Origin: Xanthobacteraceae bacterium
Lineage (GTDB): Bacteria; Pseudomonadota; Alphaproteobacteria; Rhizobiales; Xanthobacteraceae
Length of the DNA: 64,000 nucleotides
Assembly: GCA_029266425.1 (NCBI GenBank)
Contig: JAQSWY010000003.1
Span: 62,001 to 126,000 of the forward strand
Direction of reading: 5' to 3'
A program made the position numbers and the translations under genes. The notes below the pieces were generated by a model that made no database searches, was not told the DNA's origin, and was given only the letters and a program-made list of their open reading frames with translations. Position 1 is the first letter of the stretch, and each line of letters opens with the position of its first letter. This document shows, in pieces, positions 17,947 through 27,005 of this stretch.

Positions 17947-19532
17947 GAGGCGGCGCGCAGGCGCGGATGGACGTGCCATTCGCCCGGCATCTCGTCGGCA
18001 ATGCCCATCGGCTCCGGACGGAACAAACGTGAATCCATGAGCTTGAGGCCAGGCGCGATGCGAGGGCGGAAGGCCATCTGGCCGAGAACATCGTGCTCGA
18101 GATCGATCCCGGGAGCGACCTCGATCAGCTCGAGCCCATCCTCGCCGGTGCGGAACACCGCCCGCTCAGTCACGAACAGCGTGGTCTGGCCGCGCGAGCG
18201 TCCATAGGGGCCGCTATATGAGACCTGCTCCACCGCCTCGACGAATTTGCGGTGCTTGCCTTCGGTGAGAATGGTCAGTTCGCCGTCACTTGCACCGACC
18301 TTCAGGCCGCCAGCGGTGAACGTGCCCCCGAACACCATTGTGCGGGCGTTCTGGCTGATATTGACGAAGCCGCCGATCCCGACGACGCGGTCGGCAAACC
18401 GGCTGATATTGACGTTGCCGACCCGGTCGACTTCCACTGCCGAGAGGAAGGCGATGTCGAGCCCGCCACCATCGTAGAAATCGAACTGATAAGGCTGATC
18501 GATCATTGCCCAGTAGTTGCGCGAGGCTCCAGCGTCGAGGCCGGAGGCAGGCGCGCCGCCGATGAGCCCCTGCTCATTGGTGAGCACCATTTGATCGAGC
18601 ATACCCTCCTCGGCACCGACGAGGCCGATGCCGGTGCAGATGCCCGAGCCGATGTTACAGACGGCGCCGCGCCGCAGCTCCATGGCGCAGCGGCGGGCGA
18701 CGATTTTGCGCTCATCGAGCGGCAGCTTCGGGAAGCTATCGAGTGGAATGCGCAACTGACCGGCAAAGGCGGGATCGAACTCGGTCTGGTAGGTCTGCTT
18801 CTGCTCCGGCTCGACCACGACCACATCGACCAGCATGCCGGGGATCTTGACCGCCTTGCCCGGCAGGGTGCCGCGCCGGGCGAGACGCTTGACCTGCACG
18901 ACGACGAGACCGCCACAACGACGCGTCGCCTGCGCCATCGACAGCACCTCGCCGAAGATCGCCTCGTCCTCCATCGAGATGTTGCCATCCTCGTCGGCGG
19001 TCGTGCCGCGCAGGAACGCCACGTCAATATCAAACGGCTTGTAGAACAGCCACTCGCGATCCTTCACGGTGACGAGCTCGACAAGGTCTTCGGAGCAGAT
19101 GCGGCTCTGCTTGCCGCCCGACAGGCGAGGATCGACGAAGGTGTGCAGGCCCACATGAGTGATGAGGCCCGGCCGACCGGCGGCGATCTCGCGGATGAGC
19201 TGGGAGAGCGCGCCCTGAGGCAGCGTATAGCACTCGATGAGATCGCGGCGCGCCATCTCGGCGATCGGCGGCGCATCGACGACGGTCCCGCAGACCACGC
19301 GCCGGATCAGCCCTTCATGGGCGAAGCGCGAGGCTCCGGCTTCGGCGCGATTGCCGAGCCCGACCGGATGGATGGTCGTGATGGAGCGCGGCTGCTGCTG
19401 GTCGACGAACCGCCGCTCGACCGCGGCGATCAGTGCTTCCGGCACGGCGTGCCCCGAACCCGAACCGCCGATGAGAATCGTGTCGCCATCGCGCACGAGC
19501 GCCGCTGCGGCGGACGCCGTGAGGATCTGCAT
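17943..19532 (-). CDS. Acetate/propionate-type CoA-transferase
   Basis: A 529-residue fused alpha-beta CoA-transferase of the YdiF/propionate CoA-transferase kind. The N-terminal half has DGDTILIGGSGSG and THVGLHTFVDPRLSGGK; the second half has the catalytic Glu320 in NEQGLIGG followed by NIS repeats. It moves CoA between carboxylic acids. The ATG at 19532 has GGAG upstream; an in-frame ATG at 19553 is less likely. It is the first gene of the operon 19532-15066, and the palindromic operator lies 42 bp upstream. It may activate or release the acid handled by the pathway. Confidence 0.9.
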   Translation of the reverse strand: MQILTASAAAALVRDGDTILIGGSGSGHAVPEALIAAVERRFVDQQQPRSITTIHPVGLGNRAEAGASRFAHEGLIRRVVCGTVVDAPPIAEMARRDLIECYTLPQGALSQLIREIAAGRPGLITHVGLHTFVDPRLSGGKQSRICSEDLVELVTVKDREWLFYKPFDIDVAFLRGTTADEDGNISMEDEAIFGEVLSMAQATRRCGGLVVVQVKRLARRGTLPGKAVKIPGMLVDVVVVEPEQKQTYQTEFDPAFAGQLRIPLDSFPKLPLDERKIVARRCAMELRRGAVCNIGSGICTGIGLVGAEEGMLDQMVLTNEQGLIGGAPASGLDAGASRNYWAMIDQPYQFDFYDGGGLDIAFLSAVEVDRVGNVNISRFADRVVGIGGFVNISQNARTMVFGGTFTAGGLKVGASDGELTILTEGKHRKFVEAVEQVSYSGPYGRSRGQTTLFVTERAVFRTGEDGLELIEVAPGIDLEHDVLGQMAFRPRIAPGLKLMDSRLFRPEPMGIADEMPGEWHVHPRLRAAS

Positions 19533-19573
19533 ACTCTGACTCCAGAAGGACAACGGGTGGCGAGCACCCAGAA

Positions 19574-19591
19574 ACTTACTTATCAGTAAGT
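19574..19591. promoter_or_regulatory. TetR-type operator, copy 1
   Basis: The sequence is ACTTACTTATCAGTAAGT, with perfect 7-bp arms (ACTTACT/AGTAAGT) around 4 bp. It lies in front of the CoA-transferase operon. Its reverse complement is exactly the copy at 22239. Confidence 0.85.
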
Positions 19592-19720
19592 CAGATTTCT
19601 ATGCTTCGCAAGCCGGCAGCGACGCGCGGGCAGCCGACCTGTCGGGCTCAAGCCGGGCGTGAAGAAGCACACTCCGCGCCGAGCGTTCGCAGACTTTGCT
19701 GGATGCAGGATCGGGAAGGG

Positions 19721-20389
19721 CTATTCGGCCGCGGCGGGCCCTGCGTGCTTCGGAGCGTAGGCCGACAGCATGACGCGGGAAAAAGCCTCGAAGAACTGCT
19801 CGAGCCGCTCGAAGTTGCCGGCATCCTGGGTGAAAACTGAGGAGCTGTTGACGATGTTCACCAGGAGAAAGGCGAGATCGTCGACCGGTGCATCCGCGAC
19901 GAGTTCGCCCTTGTCATGAGCAATCCGCACTGCCACCCGGATCGCCGCGTGGACATTGTCAGTGAAGGATGCCAGCGATTCCCGCGTGCCGGGGCTGAGC
20001 ACCTCGCCCTCGAGGCGCAGGCGACCGATAAGACTCCAGGGCTGCCCGCTCTTGCGGCCGCGATTGAACGCCTTGTAGCGCGTCCGATTGAAGGCAGCGA
20101 CATCACGCAACTTCTCGATCAGCGAGCGATCCGGATTCTCCCAGATCTCCTTGTGCTTCACGCAGGTGCTGGTGACGTAGTCACGCACGACTTCCTCAAC
20201 CAGCTTCTCCTTGTTGCCGAAGTGGTAATGGATGTTGGTCGTCGTGATATCGAGCCGCTCGGCGATGTGGCGAAAGCTCGTTCCGTGGAAGCCGTGGCGG
20301 ATCAGCAATTCGGTCGCCACCTTCTTTATACTGTCGCGCATCGGGAGCCGGCCGGCCGCCGAATTCTCTCCGTCGGATTTGCGCGCCAT
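19721..20389 (-). CDS. TetR-family transcriptional repressor
   Basis: A 222-residue regulator. The N-terminal helix-turn-helix reads GTSFRHIAERLDITTTNIHY followed by HFGNKEKL, the classic TetR pattern; the C-terminal domain would bind the effector. The ATG at 20389 has GGGAG at some distance upstream, and the open frame continues to a TTG at 20464 that overlaps the MaoC gene stop. Three identical-type palindromes flank this gene's neighbours, so it is the likely owner of those sites. The ligand may be a pathway acid or its CoA ester. Confidence 0.88.
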   Translation of the reverse strand: MARKSDGENSAAGRLPMRDSIKKVATELLIRHGFHGTSFRHIAERLDITTTNIHYHFGNKEKLVEEVVRDYVTSTCVKHKEIWENPDRSLIEKLRDVAAFNRTRYKAFNRGRKSGQPWSLIGRLRLEGEVLSPGTRESLASFTDNVHAAIRVAVRIAHDKGELVADAPVDDLAFLLVNIVNSSSVFTQDAGNFERLEQFFEAFSRVMLSAYAPKHAGPAAAE

Positions 20390-20460
20390 CAGCTGGAAAC
20401 TCCCAGAGTCCGGAGCATCATTCGCCCCGCGGAAACAGATGATCAAGGCAATGCAATCGG

Positions 20461-20964
20461 TCAAGCCGACGGCGCGCCGTCGGATCGGCGCCGGCTCATC
20501 ATGAGCAGGGTCTGCCCCTCCTGCACGACGGCTCCACGCTGATTGAGCACGGACGCCTCAAAAGTGACGATGCCTCGGTCGTCCCTTCGGGTGGCCCGCT
20601 TGGCCTGAACGGAAAAGCGCGCCTCGATCCGGTCGCCGATGAAGATTGGCGCCCTGAATGACCAGTTCCACGACAGCGTGGCGATGCCAAGCAGCCGGAC
20701 CGGGCTGCGGGTCTTCAGCCCATCCGTCAAGGCAAGACCCAGAAGGCCGTGAGCGATACGACCGGGAAATCCCTGCTCGCGCGCAAAGGCATCGTCCATA
20801 TGCACGTCGAAAAGATCGCCGGAAATGCCGGCATAGCCGACGACATGGGCCTCGGTGACGGTAACCCCGGAGGTGAGGAAGAAGTCGCCCTCGTTGAGAT
20901 CGTCGTAACCATAAAGGCCGGGCGGTAGTGCGCGCGGTGCGGCGGCGGATTCGTTCAGGGCCAA
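20461..20964 (-). CDS. MaoC-type (R)-specific enoyl-CoA hydratase
   Basis: A 167-residue hot-dog-fold protein. The catalytic Asp and His are in YAGISGDLFDVHMD, followed by GRIAHGLLGLALTDGL. These enzymes hydrate trans-2-enoyl-CoA thioesters. It is encoded directly after operator copy 2 and directly before the TetR gene, probably as one unit. With the CoA-transferase it implies that part of this pathway runs on CoA thioesters. Confidence 0.88.
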   Translation of the reverse strand: MALNESAAAPRALPPGLYGYDDLNEGDFFLTSGVTVTEAHVVGYAGISGDLFDVHMDDAFAREQGFPGRIAHGLLGLALTDGLKTRSPVRLLGIATLSWNWSFRAPIFIGDRIEARFSVQAKRATRRDDRGIVTFEASVLNQRGAVVQEGQTLLMMSRRRSDGAPSA

Positions 20965-20989
20965 GGGGGCGCTTCCATCATGACAAACT

Positions 20990-21007
20990 TACTTACTGAT
21001 AAGTAAC
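20990..21007. promoter_or_regulatory. TetR-type operator, copy 2
   Basis: The sequence ACTTACTGATAAGTAACT differs from copy 3 by one base in the right arm. It lies between the divergent MaoC/TetR unit and the ABC ATPase gene at 21147, so it can control both. Confidence 0.85.
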
Positions 21008-21146
21008 TTCGCATTGACCGCACCCAGCGTCAATGCTAGCTCTCTGCGCAATTGCTCCATCCCATCCGGGCAAAAGTGGGCGCAATTGGAAGCGCATGGC
21101 TGCCCTGTCTTCGCGTTGGCCGCCCCAGGATCGTAAGGCTCTCTTC

Positions 21147-22202
21147 ATGGCATCGGTAACCATCCGCGACGTCCACAAGAAGTTCGGGGAAAGCCACATC
21201 CTGCGTGGCGTGTCGGTCGATATCGCGGACGGCGAGTTCGTAATCCTCGTGGGCCCGTCGGGATGCGGGAAGTCGACCCTTCTGCGCACCATCGCCGGGT
21301 TGGAAACTGTCACCTCCGGCGAGATCCGCATTGGCGACCGTGTGGTGAACGATATCTCGCCGAAGGATCGCGACATTGCCATGGTGTTCCAGAGCTACGC
21401 GCTCTATCCGCATATGACGATCTTCGAGAATATGGCCTTCGCGCTGTCACTACGGCAGGCGCCCAAGGCAGAGATCCAGCAGCGTGTCGAACGTGCCGCG
21501 CAGATCCTCGGCCTGGCTCCCCTCCTCGATCGCTATCCGCGTCAGTTGTCTGGCGGCCAGCGCCAGCGCGTGGCGATGGGGCGCGCCATCGTGCGTGACC
21601 CGCAGGTGTTTCTGTTCGACGAGCCGCTCTCGAATCTTGATGCCAAGCTGCGCGTCGCCATGCGCGCGGAGATCAAGGAACTGCAACTGCGGCTGAAGAC
21701 GACAACCGTCTATGTGACCCATGATCAGATCGAGGCCATGACGATGGCGGACAAGATCGTGGTCATGCGCGACGGCGAGATCGAGCAGATCGGCGCGCCC
21801 CTCGATCTCTATGATCGGCCCGACAACCAGTTCGTCGCGGGATTTATCGGCTCTCCTAGCATGAACTTCTTGGAAGGACGCTTTGCCGACGGCGCGTTCC
21901 ATGCCGGCGACGGTCTCTCCCTGCCCGCAGGAACGCAGTGGACGTCGGCGCCGATCGGCGACGCCATCTATGGCGTGCGCCCGGAGCATTTCCGCATTGC
22001 AGGCGACGGCGTCGATGTCGAGGTCGTGGTGGTCGAGCCGACCGGTTCGGAGACCGAGGTGCTCGTCCGTCGGAGCGGCGTCGAGTTCAACTGCCTGTTC
22101 CGCAGTCGCGTTCCAGTGAAGCCGGGCGATGCCATCCGGGTCCAGCCCGACCCGAGCCAGGTTCATCTGTTCGATCGCTCGACTGGTCGACGGGTCAGCT
22201 GA
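21147..22202 (+). CDS. ugpC: Carbohydrate ABC importer ATPase, UgpC/MalK type
   Basis: A 351-residue ATPase with Walker A GPSGCGKST at 36-44, signature LSGGQRQR near 136, Walker B FLFDEPLSNLDA and the C-terminal OB-fold regulatory domain (GVRPEHF). It energises uptake through the two permeases at 23685 and 24569. ATPases of this type are often shared by several sugar importers. The ATG at 21147 starts the conserved MASVTIRDVHKKFG; an upstream extension is not family-like. Confidence 0.92.
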   Translation: MASVTIRDVHKKFGESHILRGVSVDIADGEFVILVGPSGCGKSTLLRTIAGLETVTSGEIRIGDRVVNDISPKDRDIAMVFQSYALYPHMTIFENMAFALSLRQAPKAEIQQRVERAAQILGLAPLLDRYPRQLSGGQRQRVAMGRAIVRDPQVFLFDEPLSNLDAKLRVAMRAEIKELQLRLKTTTVYVTHDQIEAMTMADKIVVMRDGEIEQIGAPLDLYDRPDNQFVAGFIGSPSMNFLEGRFADGAFHAGDGLSLPAGTQWTSAPIGDAIYGVRPEHFRIAGDGVDVEVVVVEPTGSETEVLVRRSGVEFNCLFRSRVPVKPGDAIRVQPDPSQVHLFDRSTGRRVS

Positions 22203-22238
22203 CAAAGGCGGCGCGAGATAGTGGGAGCGCATTTATTG

Positions 22239-22256
22239 ACTTACTGATAAGTAAGT
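22239..22256. promoter_or_regulatory. TetR-type operator, copy 3
   Basis: The sequence ACTTACTGATAAGTAAGT is a full palindrome in its 7-bp arms. It lies between the ATPase gene and the binding-protein gene, so the latter (with the permeases) has its own repressed promoter. Confidence 0.85.
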
Positions 22257-22377
22257 TTATCGTGACGGAAAATAAGATGCGACAAGGCATGGGCCGCAGG
22301 CTTGTCGCGCACAATCGCAGCGTCGTGCGCAGGCAAGACGCACTCGACAGTCCGGCCCTCATCTGGAGGAAATACCT

Positions 22378-23637
22378 ATGACGCCTTGCTTTCCTCGCCG
22401 TGCCCTACTCAAGAGTTTGAGCGCGTTCGCGCTGACCTGCGGCATGCTGGTTCCGCTGGCCACGTCGGCAATCGCCCAGGAAACGCTGGTGATCAACACC
22501 GATCGCAGCGGGCCGGGACAGAAGGCCGCGATGAACAAGATCGCCGCCGACTTCGAAGCCGCCAATCCGGGCGTCAAGGTCACGGTGAACTACAGCGACG
22601 TCGAATCCTACAAGACCTCGATCCGGAACTTCCTGGTGGCGAGCCCGCCGGATGTGGCCTTCTGGTTCACCGGCGCCCGCATGCGCGCCTTTACCAAGCG
22701 TGGCCTGTTCGAGGATATCAGCGGCTTCTACAAACAGACTGGTCTCGAAAAGCAGATGGCGCCGTTTCTGCCCGCCGTCACCGACGGCGGCAGGCAGTAC
22801 ATGATGCCGACCAATTTCAACACCTGGGGCTTCTTCTACAATAAGGAGGTCTTCTCCAAGCTCGGCGTCGAGCCACCCAAGACCTGGAATGAGCTCATGG
22901 CCATTGCCGAGAAGGCCAAGGCCGCCGGCATCGTGCCGTTCACCATCGGCACGCGCGACCTCTGGGCCAACGCGCTATGGTTCGACTATCTCACCAAGCG
23001 GATCAACGGCCTCGACTTCTACATGGGCCTCATGGACGGCAAGGAGAGCTACACTGATCCGAGGCTGAAGAAGGTGTTCGACACCTGGCGCGTACCGATC
23101 GAGAAGGGCTACTTCCTCGACAACGCGTCATCCTATGGCTGGCAGGAAGCGATCCCCTTCCTGTCGCAGGGCAAGGCCGCAATGTATCTGCTCGGCCCCT
23201 ATGTACTGACCTCGCTCCCCGAGGAGGCACGCAAGAACATCGGCTTCTTCCCCTTCCCGACGGTGGATCCGGCGGTGCCGAACTTCGAACAGGTCTCGAT
23301 CAACGGCGTCGGCATTCCGAAGGGCGCGAAGAACAAGGAGCTGGCCCTTAAGTTCCTGGCGTTCCTGGCCGAGCCGGCGAACCTTGAAGCTTTCGCCAAA
23401 GGAGGCTCCGTTGTGCCGGCGCGCACCGACATCGCAATCGACAAGAACGATTTCGCGTCGGTGCAAATGGAGCAGGTGCGAAATTCAGCTGGATCCTCGC
23501 AGTTCTATGACCGCGACACCGACCCGGAAATGGCGCAGACCGGCATGAAGGGCTTCCAGGAATTCCTGGCCCGACCGGACCGCGAGGACGCGATCCTCGA
23601 GCGGCTTGAAGCAACCAGCAAGCGTATCTTCAAGTGA
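22378..23637 (+). CDS. Extracellular solute-binding protein, sugar ABC family 1
   Basis: A 419-residue periplasmic binding protein. It has a signal peptide (Arg-rich start, hydrophobic core, cut after AIAQ/E) and the family pattern VNYSDVESYKTSIRNFL, then PDVAFWFTGARM and a C-terminal AFLAEPANLEAFAKGGSVVPAR. A GGAGG precedes the ATG. It binds a carbohydrate-like solute for the permeases that follow. The identity of the solute is not readable; the catabolic genes around it suggest a polyol, cyclitol or sugar acid. Confidence 0.9.
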   Translation: MTPCFPRRALLKSLSAFALTCGMLVPLATSAIAQETLVINTDRSGPGQKAAMNKIAADFEAANPGVKVTVNYSDVESYKTSIRNFLVASPPDVAFWFTGARMRAFTKRGLFEDISGFYKQTGLEKQMAPFLPAVTDGGRQYMMPTNFNTWGFFYNKEVFSKLGVEPPKTWNELMAIAEKAKAAGIVPFTIGTRDLWANALWFDYLTKRINGLDFYMGLMDGKESYTDPRLKKVFDTWRVPIEKGYFLDNASSYGWQEAIPFLSQGKAAMYLLGPYVLTSLPEEARKNIGFFPFPTVDPAVPNFEQVSINGVGIPKGAKNKELALKFLAFLAEPANLEAFAKGGSVVPARTDIAIDKNDFASVQMEQVRNSAGSSQFYDRDTDPEMAQTGMKGFQEFLARPDREDAILERLEATSKRIFK

Positions 23638-23644
23638 CGCGACC

Positions 23645-23666
23645 GGGGCCCGCCATGGCGGGCTCC
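23645..23666. terminator. Hairpin after the binding-protein gene
   Basis: A 9-bp stem with one G-U pair and a CATG loop is followed by TTTC. It lies just after the binding-protein stop and before the first permease start. It probably dampens read-through so that more binding protein than permease is made. Confidence 0.5.
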
Positions 23667-23684
23667 TTTCCTGCCGAGGTCCCC

Positions 23685-24569
23685 ATGCTCCGTCTCTGGC
23701 GCCGAAATCAGTCCTGGCTGACGCCGATCATCCTATTGCTGCTGCCGCTATGCCTGTTCCTGATGATGATCGTCTGGCCGATCATCCAGAGCATCGCCAT
23801 CAGCTTCTACGATTGGGACGGCACGGGTCCGGCGACCTTCATCGGGCTGAACAATTATCGCGAGCTCTTTTCCGATGAGCAGTTCTTCGTCTCGCTGAAG
23901 AACAACATCATCTGGATCGTGCTCTTCCTGCTCGCGCCGGTGTTCGGCCTCGCACTGGCCTTGTTCCTGAACCAGCCGCTGGGTGAGATGCGGATCATCA
24001 AGTCGGTCTTCTTCATTCCCCTCGTGCTCGCTAACGTCATCATCGGCGTCGTGTTCACCTGGTTCTACGATCCGACCTTCGGCATCCTCGCCATCGTGAT
24101 GCGCTCCTTCGGCCTCCAGCCGTTCGCCATCCTCTCCGACGAGCATTTCGTCACCTTCGGCATCGTCTTTGCCGCGCTGTGGGCCCAGACGGCCTTCTGC
24201 CTGGTGCTGTTTCTCGCAGGCCTCTCGCAGCTCGACAGCGAGTTGATCGCTGCCGGACGCATCGACGGCGCCTCGGGCTGGAAGCTCCTGCGCCACATCG
24301 TGCTGCCGCAGCTGCGCGCCGTCACTTTTGTCGCGACCATCATCACGGTTATCGGCTCGCTCAGAAATTTCGACCTGATCGCCGTCATGACCCAAGGCGG
24401 GCCCTACGGCAGCTCCACGGTCCTGGCCTACCAGATGTACGACGCGACCATCTTCAGCTACCGCGCCGGCTATGGCGCTGCCATCGCGACGGTCCTGTTT
24501 CTAATCATGAGCATCTACATCGCCTTCTTCCTGCGCCACACGCTGCGGCGCGAATCGAGGGGTGCCTGA
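23685..24569 (+). CDS. Sugar ABC transporter permease, MalF type
   Basis: A 294-residue inner-membrane protein with six predicted segments and the EAA loop AAGRIDGASGWKLLRHIVLP, which docks on the ATPase. GAGG precedes the ATG at 23685; an in-frame start at 23634 overlaps the preceding gene's stop and lacks that site. Its stop overlaps the start of the second permease (TGATG). Confidence 0.9.
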   Translation: MLRLWRRNQSWLTPIILLLLPLCLFLMMIVWPIIQSIAISFYDWDGTGPATFIGLNNYRELFSDEQFFVSLKNNIIWIVLFLLAPVFGLALALFLNQPLGEMRIIKSVFFIPLVLANVIIGVVFTWFYDPTFGILAIVMRSFGLQPFAILSDEHFVTFGIVFAALWAQTAFCLVLFLAGLSQLDSELIAAGRIDGASGWKLLRHIVLPQLRAVTFVATIITVIGSLRNFDLIAVMTQGGPYGSSTVLAYQMYDATIFSYRAGYGAAIATVLFLIMSIYIAFFLRHTLRRESRGA

Positions 24570-25420
24570 TGTATCCCAGTCCCATCACCGAACGCGCGCC
24601 GCAGTTTCGGCTCGGCTATCGCGTCGCCCTCTACGCTGCGATGCTGGTCTGGATGCTGCCGCTGATCGCCATCATGATGACGGCGATCCGTCCGCAGGGC
24701 GACCTGCTGGCCGGCAATTACTGGGGCGCCCCCTCGCATTTCGCGCTATTCGACAATTATCGCGAGGTATTCGCCACTTCGCCGATGTGGGGCTTCTTCT
24801 TGAACAGCATCACCGTCACCGGGACGACCGTGATCCTCGTGCTGATCCTGGCGACCATGGCGGCGGTGGCGCTGGCGAAGTACCGAATTCCCGGCAGCAC
24901 GCTGCTCTTCGCCATGTTCATCGGCGGCAACTTCATTCCCTACCAGATCCTGATGATCCCGGTGCGCAACATGGTGCTCGGTGTCGGGCTCTACGACACG
25001 GTGTGGGGACTGATCCTGTTCCACACCGCGTTCCAGACCGGCTTTGCCACGCTGTTCCTGCGCAACTTCATCATCTCGCTGCCGAATGAGCTGTTCGAGG
25101 CGGCCCGCATCGAAGGAGCAACCGAGTTCCAGATCTTGAAGCGTATCGTCCTGCCACTGTTACGGCCGGCGCTCGCCGGCTTGGCCGTGCTGATCTTCAC
25201 CTTCGTCTGGAACGACTATTTCTGGGCGCTGGTGCTGGTGCAGAGCGACTCGGCAAAGCCGCTCACGCTCGGCATCGCCGGCCTAAAGGGCGAATGGCTG
25301 ACGGCGTGGAACCTCATCTCGTCGGCGGCGCTCTTCGCTGCGCTCCCGCCGGTGTCTCTATTCTTTCTGATGCAGAAGCACTTTGTAGCCGGGCTGACAG
25401 CGGGCGCGGTGAAGGCATGA
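24569..25420 (+). CDS. Sugar ABC transporter permease, MalG type
   Basis: A 283-residue partner permease with six membrane segments and the EAA loop EAARIEGATEFQILKRIVLP. The ATG at 24569 shares bases with the previous stop, so the pair is translated together. It completes an importer of ATPase, binding protein and two permeases in the TetR regulon. Confidence 0.9.
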   Translation: MYPSPITERAPQFRLGYRVALYAAMLVWMLPLIAIMMTAIRPQGDLLAGNYWGAPSHFALFDNYREVFATSPMWGFFLNSITVTGTTVILVLILATMAAVALAKYRIPGSTLLFAMFIGGNFIPYQILMIPVRNMVLGVGLYDTVWGLILFHTAFQTGFATLFLRNFIISLPNELFEAARIEGATEFQILKRIVLPLLRPALAGLAVLIFTFVWNDYFWALVLVQSDSAKPLTLGIAGLKGEWLTAWNLISSAALFAALPPVSLFFLMQKHFVAGLTAGAVKA

Positions 25421-25648
25421 CAATATCACGTATCAAAAATTGGCCCGCTTCGCGCCATTTGCGGAACTTGGGCTGCCACCCGAAAGCAGACCTCCACCGT
25501 GTAACCCAGCCAGGACTGGAATCTCCCCTCAGCGACTTTGCGAACTGCACTAATCCAAGGGACCAGGGTTGCGCCCCATTTCCGTCATCGATCGCGAGGA
25601 AAGCAATGACGATTGGCGCATATGATTCGTGGATGAAAGGAAGACGGC

Positions 25649-26629
25649 GTGCGGAGGATCTGGCGTTCCGTAGCCTTCGTCACGCTCTTGCTTGCCGCTT
25701 TCATCTGTCTCAACAACACAAGCTTGCTAGGGCCCCCGCAGCCCGGCAAGCCAGTGCTTCTTGCGCATCGCGGAATTGCACAGCAGTTCGATACGACAGG
25801 TCTCGCGAACGACACCTGCACGGCGTCCAGGATGTTGCCGCCCACCCACGGCTACCTCGAGAACACGATTTCCTCCATGCAGGCGAGCTTCGAGGCCGGA
25901 GCCGACATCGTGGAACTCGACGTTCATCCGACCACCGACGGGCGGTTTGCGGTCTTCCACGACTGGACGCTCGACTGCCGCACCGACGGTCACGGCGTCA
26001 CCCGTGAACGGTCCATGGCCTACTTGAAAGGCCTCGACATCGGCTACGGCTACACCGCCGATGGCGGCAAGACCTTCCCCTTCCGTGGCAAGGGTATCGG
26101 GCTGATGCCGTCCCTGGACGAGGTCCTGCAGGCGTTTCCAGAGCGGCCGCTCCTGATCAACGTGAAGAGCAACGATCCGACAGAGGGGGAGCGGCTCGCG
26201 GCGGTGCTCAACAGCCTGGGCCATGAGAGGCGGGTGTCGCTGCTGGCCTACGGCGGCGACAATCCGATCGCGGCTTTGAGCACGCGCGTCCCCGACATCA
26301 AGACCATGTCCCGTAGTACCCTGAAGGCGTGCCTGCTGCGCTACATTGCCTATGGCTGGACCGGTGCGGTGCCTGGAGCCTGCCGGTCGATGGTGATCTT
26401 CGTACCGATCAATATCGCGCCCTGGCTCTGGGGTTGGCCCAACCGCTTCCTCGACCGCATGGCTTCGGTTGGAAGTGCAGTCTTTGTCGTGGGCCCCTAT
26501 CACGGGGGAGACTTCTCGACCGGAATTGACACCAAGGAAGATTTCGGACGGCTGCCGGGAGCCTATTCGGGCGGCATATTGACGAATGAGATCGAGATGG
26601 CCGCCTCATGGCTCAAAGCGCGCAATTGA
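25649..26629 (+). CDS. Glycerophosphodiester phosphodiesterase-family protein, membrane-anchored
   Basis: A 326-residue protein that begins with a hydrophobic anchor or signal (SVAFVTLLLAAFICL). The GDPD core follows with LAHRG, LENTISSM, VELDVHPTTDGRFAVFHD and KSNDPTEGERL. The two His and the Glu/Asp metal ligands are present. These enzymes split glycerophosphodiesters to glycerol-3-phosphate, here outside the cytoplasm. The start is GTG at 25649 with AAAGGA upstream. It stands 229 bp after the permease gene and is not obviously part of that operon. Confidence 0.88.
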   Translation: MRRIWRSVAFVTLLLAAFICLNNTSLLGPPQPGKPVLLAHRGIAQQFDTTGLANDTCTASRMLPPTHGYLENTISSMQASFEAGADIVELDVHPTTDGRFAVFHDWTLDCRTDGHGVTRERSMAYLKGLDIGYGYTADGGKTFPFRGKGIGLMPSLDEVLQAFPERPLLINVKSNDPTEGERLAAVLNSLGHERRVSLLAYGGDNPIAALSTRVPDIKTMSRSTLKACLLRYIAYGWTGAVPGACRSMVIFVPINIAPWLWGWPNRFLDRMASVGSAVFVVGPYHGGDFSTGIDTKEDFGRLPGAYSGGILTNEIEMAASWLKARN

Positions 26630-27005
26630 ACATTGCCACGACGCCCTCGGCGCGACCCGTCGTCCAAGCTGCAGCATCCCCAAAGCGACGGCGCCTTCCG
26701 TCAAGCTCGCGCCATGAGCGTAAGTTCGACGGTCTCCATAAAGCGGACATCCGCATCCAGCCTGAGGGAAGGCCGCTCAACGGACGATACAGTCAATCGA
26801 GAAGCTTCGTGCCGGATCCGGACGAATGAGTCATCTGGCATGCAGTCGGCCCAAAGGGCGATGATGTCGAACTCATAGATGACGGCGCCTGACTTTCAAT
26901 GCTGTGGTCAATATGGGCTTGGAGCAAGCCGCGCGCATGTTGGAAAACGGGACAATCCGTTTCCGTCCGTGACCAACTCCCCCGGGAGCTAGAGCGGGAG
27001 TATCC
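26630..27005. other. Intergenic region between two convergent genes
   Basis: About 375 bp without a recognisable gene. Short open frames on the plus strand (for example 26608-26829) have low-complexity Arg/Ser-rich translations typical of chance frames. I see no clear terminator with a T-tract. Confidence 0.5.
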
